A stretch of DNA of 64,000 nucleotides from Phocaeicola oris (GTDB lineage: Bacteria; Bacteroidota; Bacteroidia; Bacteroidales; Bacteroidaceae). Each line of letters opens with the position of its first letter. The first letter of the stretch is position 1. Both the position numbers and the translations under genes were made by a program. Positions 63,126 to 64,000 of the stretch are shown here, piece after piece. The notes under the pieces are model-generated. The model was not told the origin of the DNA. It did no database searches and was given only the letters and a program-made list of their open reading frames with translations. Where the stretch lies: positions 1 through 64,000 of the forward strand of contig NZ_JAJLQX010000010.1 of NCBI RefSeq assembly GCF_021295095.1, given 5' to 3'.

Positions 63126-64000
63126 ACCCCAAATCGGTCATTAGGATTTCTCGGTGTCGTATGGCAGTGAGAATTTCTTTATCTTTTCCCATATAGATAG
63201 AAATGATTTCCTCGTTTTTAGCGACCTGGCCAGATAAAGGATATGCTTATCTTTCGTCTTGCCCAGATACGCAGGTGTTGATATGAGTTCATAGCGTATG
63301 GTCTTAAGGAACTGCTTTTTGTCGGAGTTAATCATAGCATGCCTAAAAAGCGAAAGGAAATTGTATGCCATAATGATGAAATTCCCGCAAGCCTCCGTAC
63401 CTCAGAAGTTGTCCATAACAAAATCGTCTATGGAGAAGTCGCACTTTACCCCTGGCTTCCAGATAGTCAAGTATGTCCTTTGCAAAGAAACCGCTGTCCA
63501 TACGGACTAATCCCACCCGCTTGTTTTGAAGCCTTGAGAACGTGTCGTCAAGGAAGGCAAGGTAGTTGGTGCTTGCGGAGGTGTTGCCCGGTCGCAGCCA
63601 ATAGTTTTCACATCCGAAACGAAGGCAAGAAGAGGATGGCGCGACAGACGGCCCGGTCGCTTGGGGGGGTATCCTTTGGCAGTCCCCTCCTGAAAGCCCT
63701 CTCGGACTATGACCGTAGAATCAAAGTCCAGGGTGTAATTGTCAAACAACAGTTCCGAGAAGAACCAACTGAACAGTTCACCAAACACACGTTGGTTGAC
63801 GCCCTGTGAGAATTTGCAGAAATAACGCTGATAAGCACGATGATCTGCTTCACGCTCCCAGCCCAACAGTTTGCAGAGTGCCTGATCATAACGTACCACG
63901 TCAAGGTGGCCAAAGCAGTTCGCGCCACACCATACACCGGCGAACAACCCCAAAATGAGTTGTGCAGGTTTGTAACCTCTGTTGGAATCTTGAACAGGGA
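63126..64000 (-). mobile_element. decayed IS1380-family element, copy 2 (cut by window edge)
   Basis: The terminal repeat ACCCCAAATCGGTCATTAG (63126-63144) opens an inverted copy of the element at 3215-4334. It shares the same internal deletion junction (about 63452) and the same early frameshift, but keeps a base lost in copy 1 near 3778. The element runs off the right edge of the window. Confidence 0.85.
63141..64000 (-). pseudogene. IS1380-family transposase, deleted (partial)
   Basis: Reading leftwards from the window edge the frame encodes LFAGVWCGANCFGH, LDFDSTVIVREGFQEG and then TAKGYPPKRPGRLSRH, where copy 1 is already shifted. A frameshift at VKTIG (near 63605) and the same deletion of about 480 bp before the C-terminal block follow, ending at 63141 with PYDTEKS. 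It cannot make an active transposase. The start codon lies outside the window. Confidence 0.85.

Overview
The window looks like a Bacteroides-type chromosome. The DNA is AT-rich, genes are often preceded by the Bacteroidales promoter motif TAnnTTTG, and the gene families are typical of the genus: an Oar-like TonB receptor, KorAB, DUF5009 and DUF4491 membrane proteins, 6-bladed propeller lipoproteins, and IS982, IS1380 and IS30 insertion sequences. No species is assigned.

Layout. 1-4334 is a scarred segment: an IS982 end, a decayed fimbrillin-like gene, palindromic tandem repeats, a second internally deleted IS982, one lipoprotein gene, and a decayed IS1380 element. 4382-36835 is a genomic island of about 32.4 kb inserted at a tRNA-Met(CAT) gene. 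A 58-bp direct repeat, covering the 3' part of the tRNA, bounds it on both sides. 36866-63125 is mostly chromosomal backbone: an IS30 relic, a Ca2+ ATPase, an HAD hydrolase, ribF, typA, a GntP permease, an aldo/keto reductase, sufE, a glutaminyl cyclase-like lipoprotein, a PuuD-dipeptidase fusion, an Lrp regulator, two DUF5009 proteins, a glycerophosphodiesterase, an esterase, tRNA-Arg(CCT), an Oar-like receptor and korAB. 63126-64000 is a second, inverted copy of the same decayed IS1380 element.

The island has four modules. (1) A hipBA toxin-antitoxin pair at its left edge. (2) A leftward six-gene operon (11530 to 6613) with two metallophosphoesterases and four unrecognised proteins, read from a strong promoter through a highly structured leader of about 550 nt. 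(3) A rightward mobility module: tyrosine integrase with a long structured leader, DUF6043, DUF3853, a primase-helicase-like ATPase, MobC, a relaxase interrupted by a stop codon, and a membrane protein. (4) A leftward defence operon of about 16.5 kb (36485 to 19936). In order it holds an AAA ATPase and a TOPRIM/DUF4435-like protein (PARIS- or RloAB-like), two different HsdM genes, hsdS, a HEPN-motif protein, a tyrosine recombinase, a second cassette-like hsdS, a small protein, hsdR, two unrecognised proteins and a two-HKD phospholipase D-like nuclease.

How the parts may work together (inference): a type I restriction system whose specificity can be reshuffled sits in one transcription unit with several candidate abortive or nuclease modules. 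These could act when restriction fails. The phosphoesterase operon with its leader RNA and the three-gene PLD tail are the best candidates for undescribed systems.
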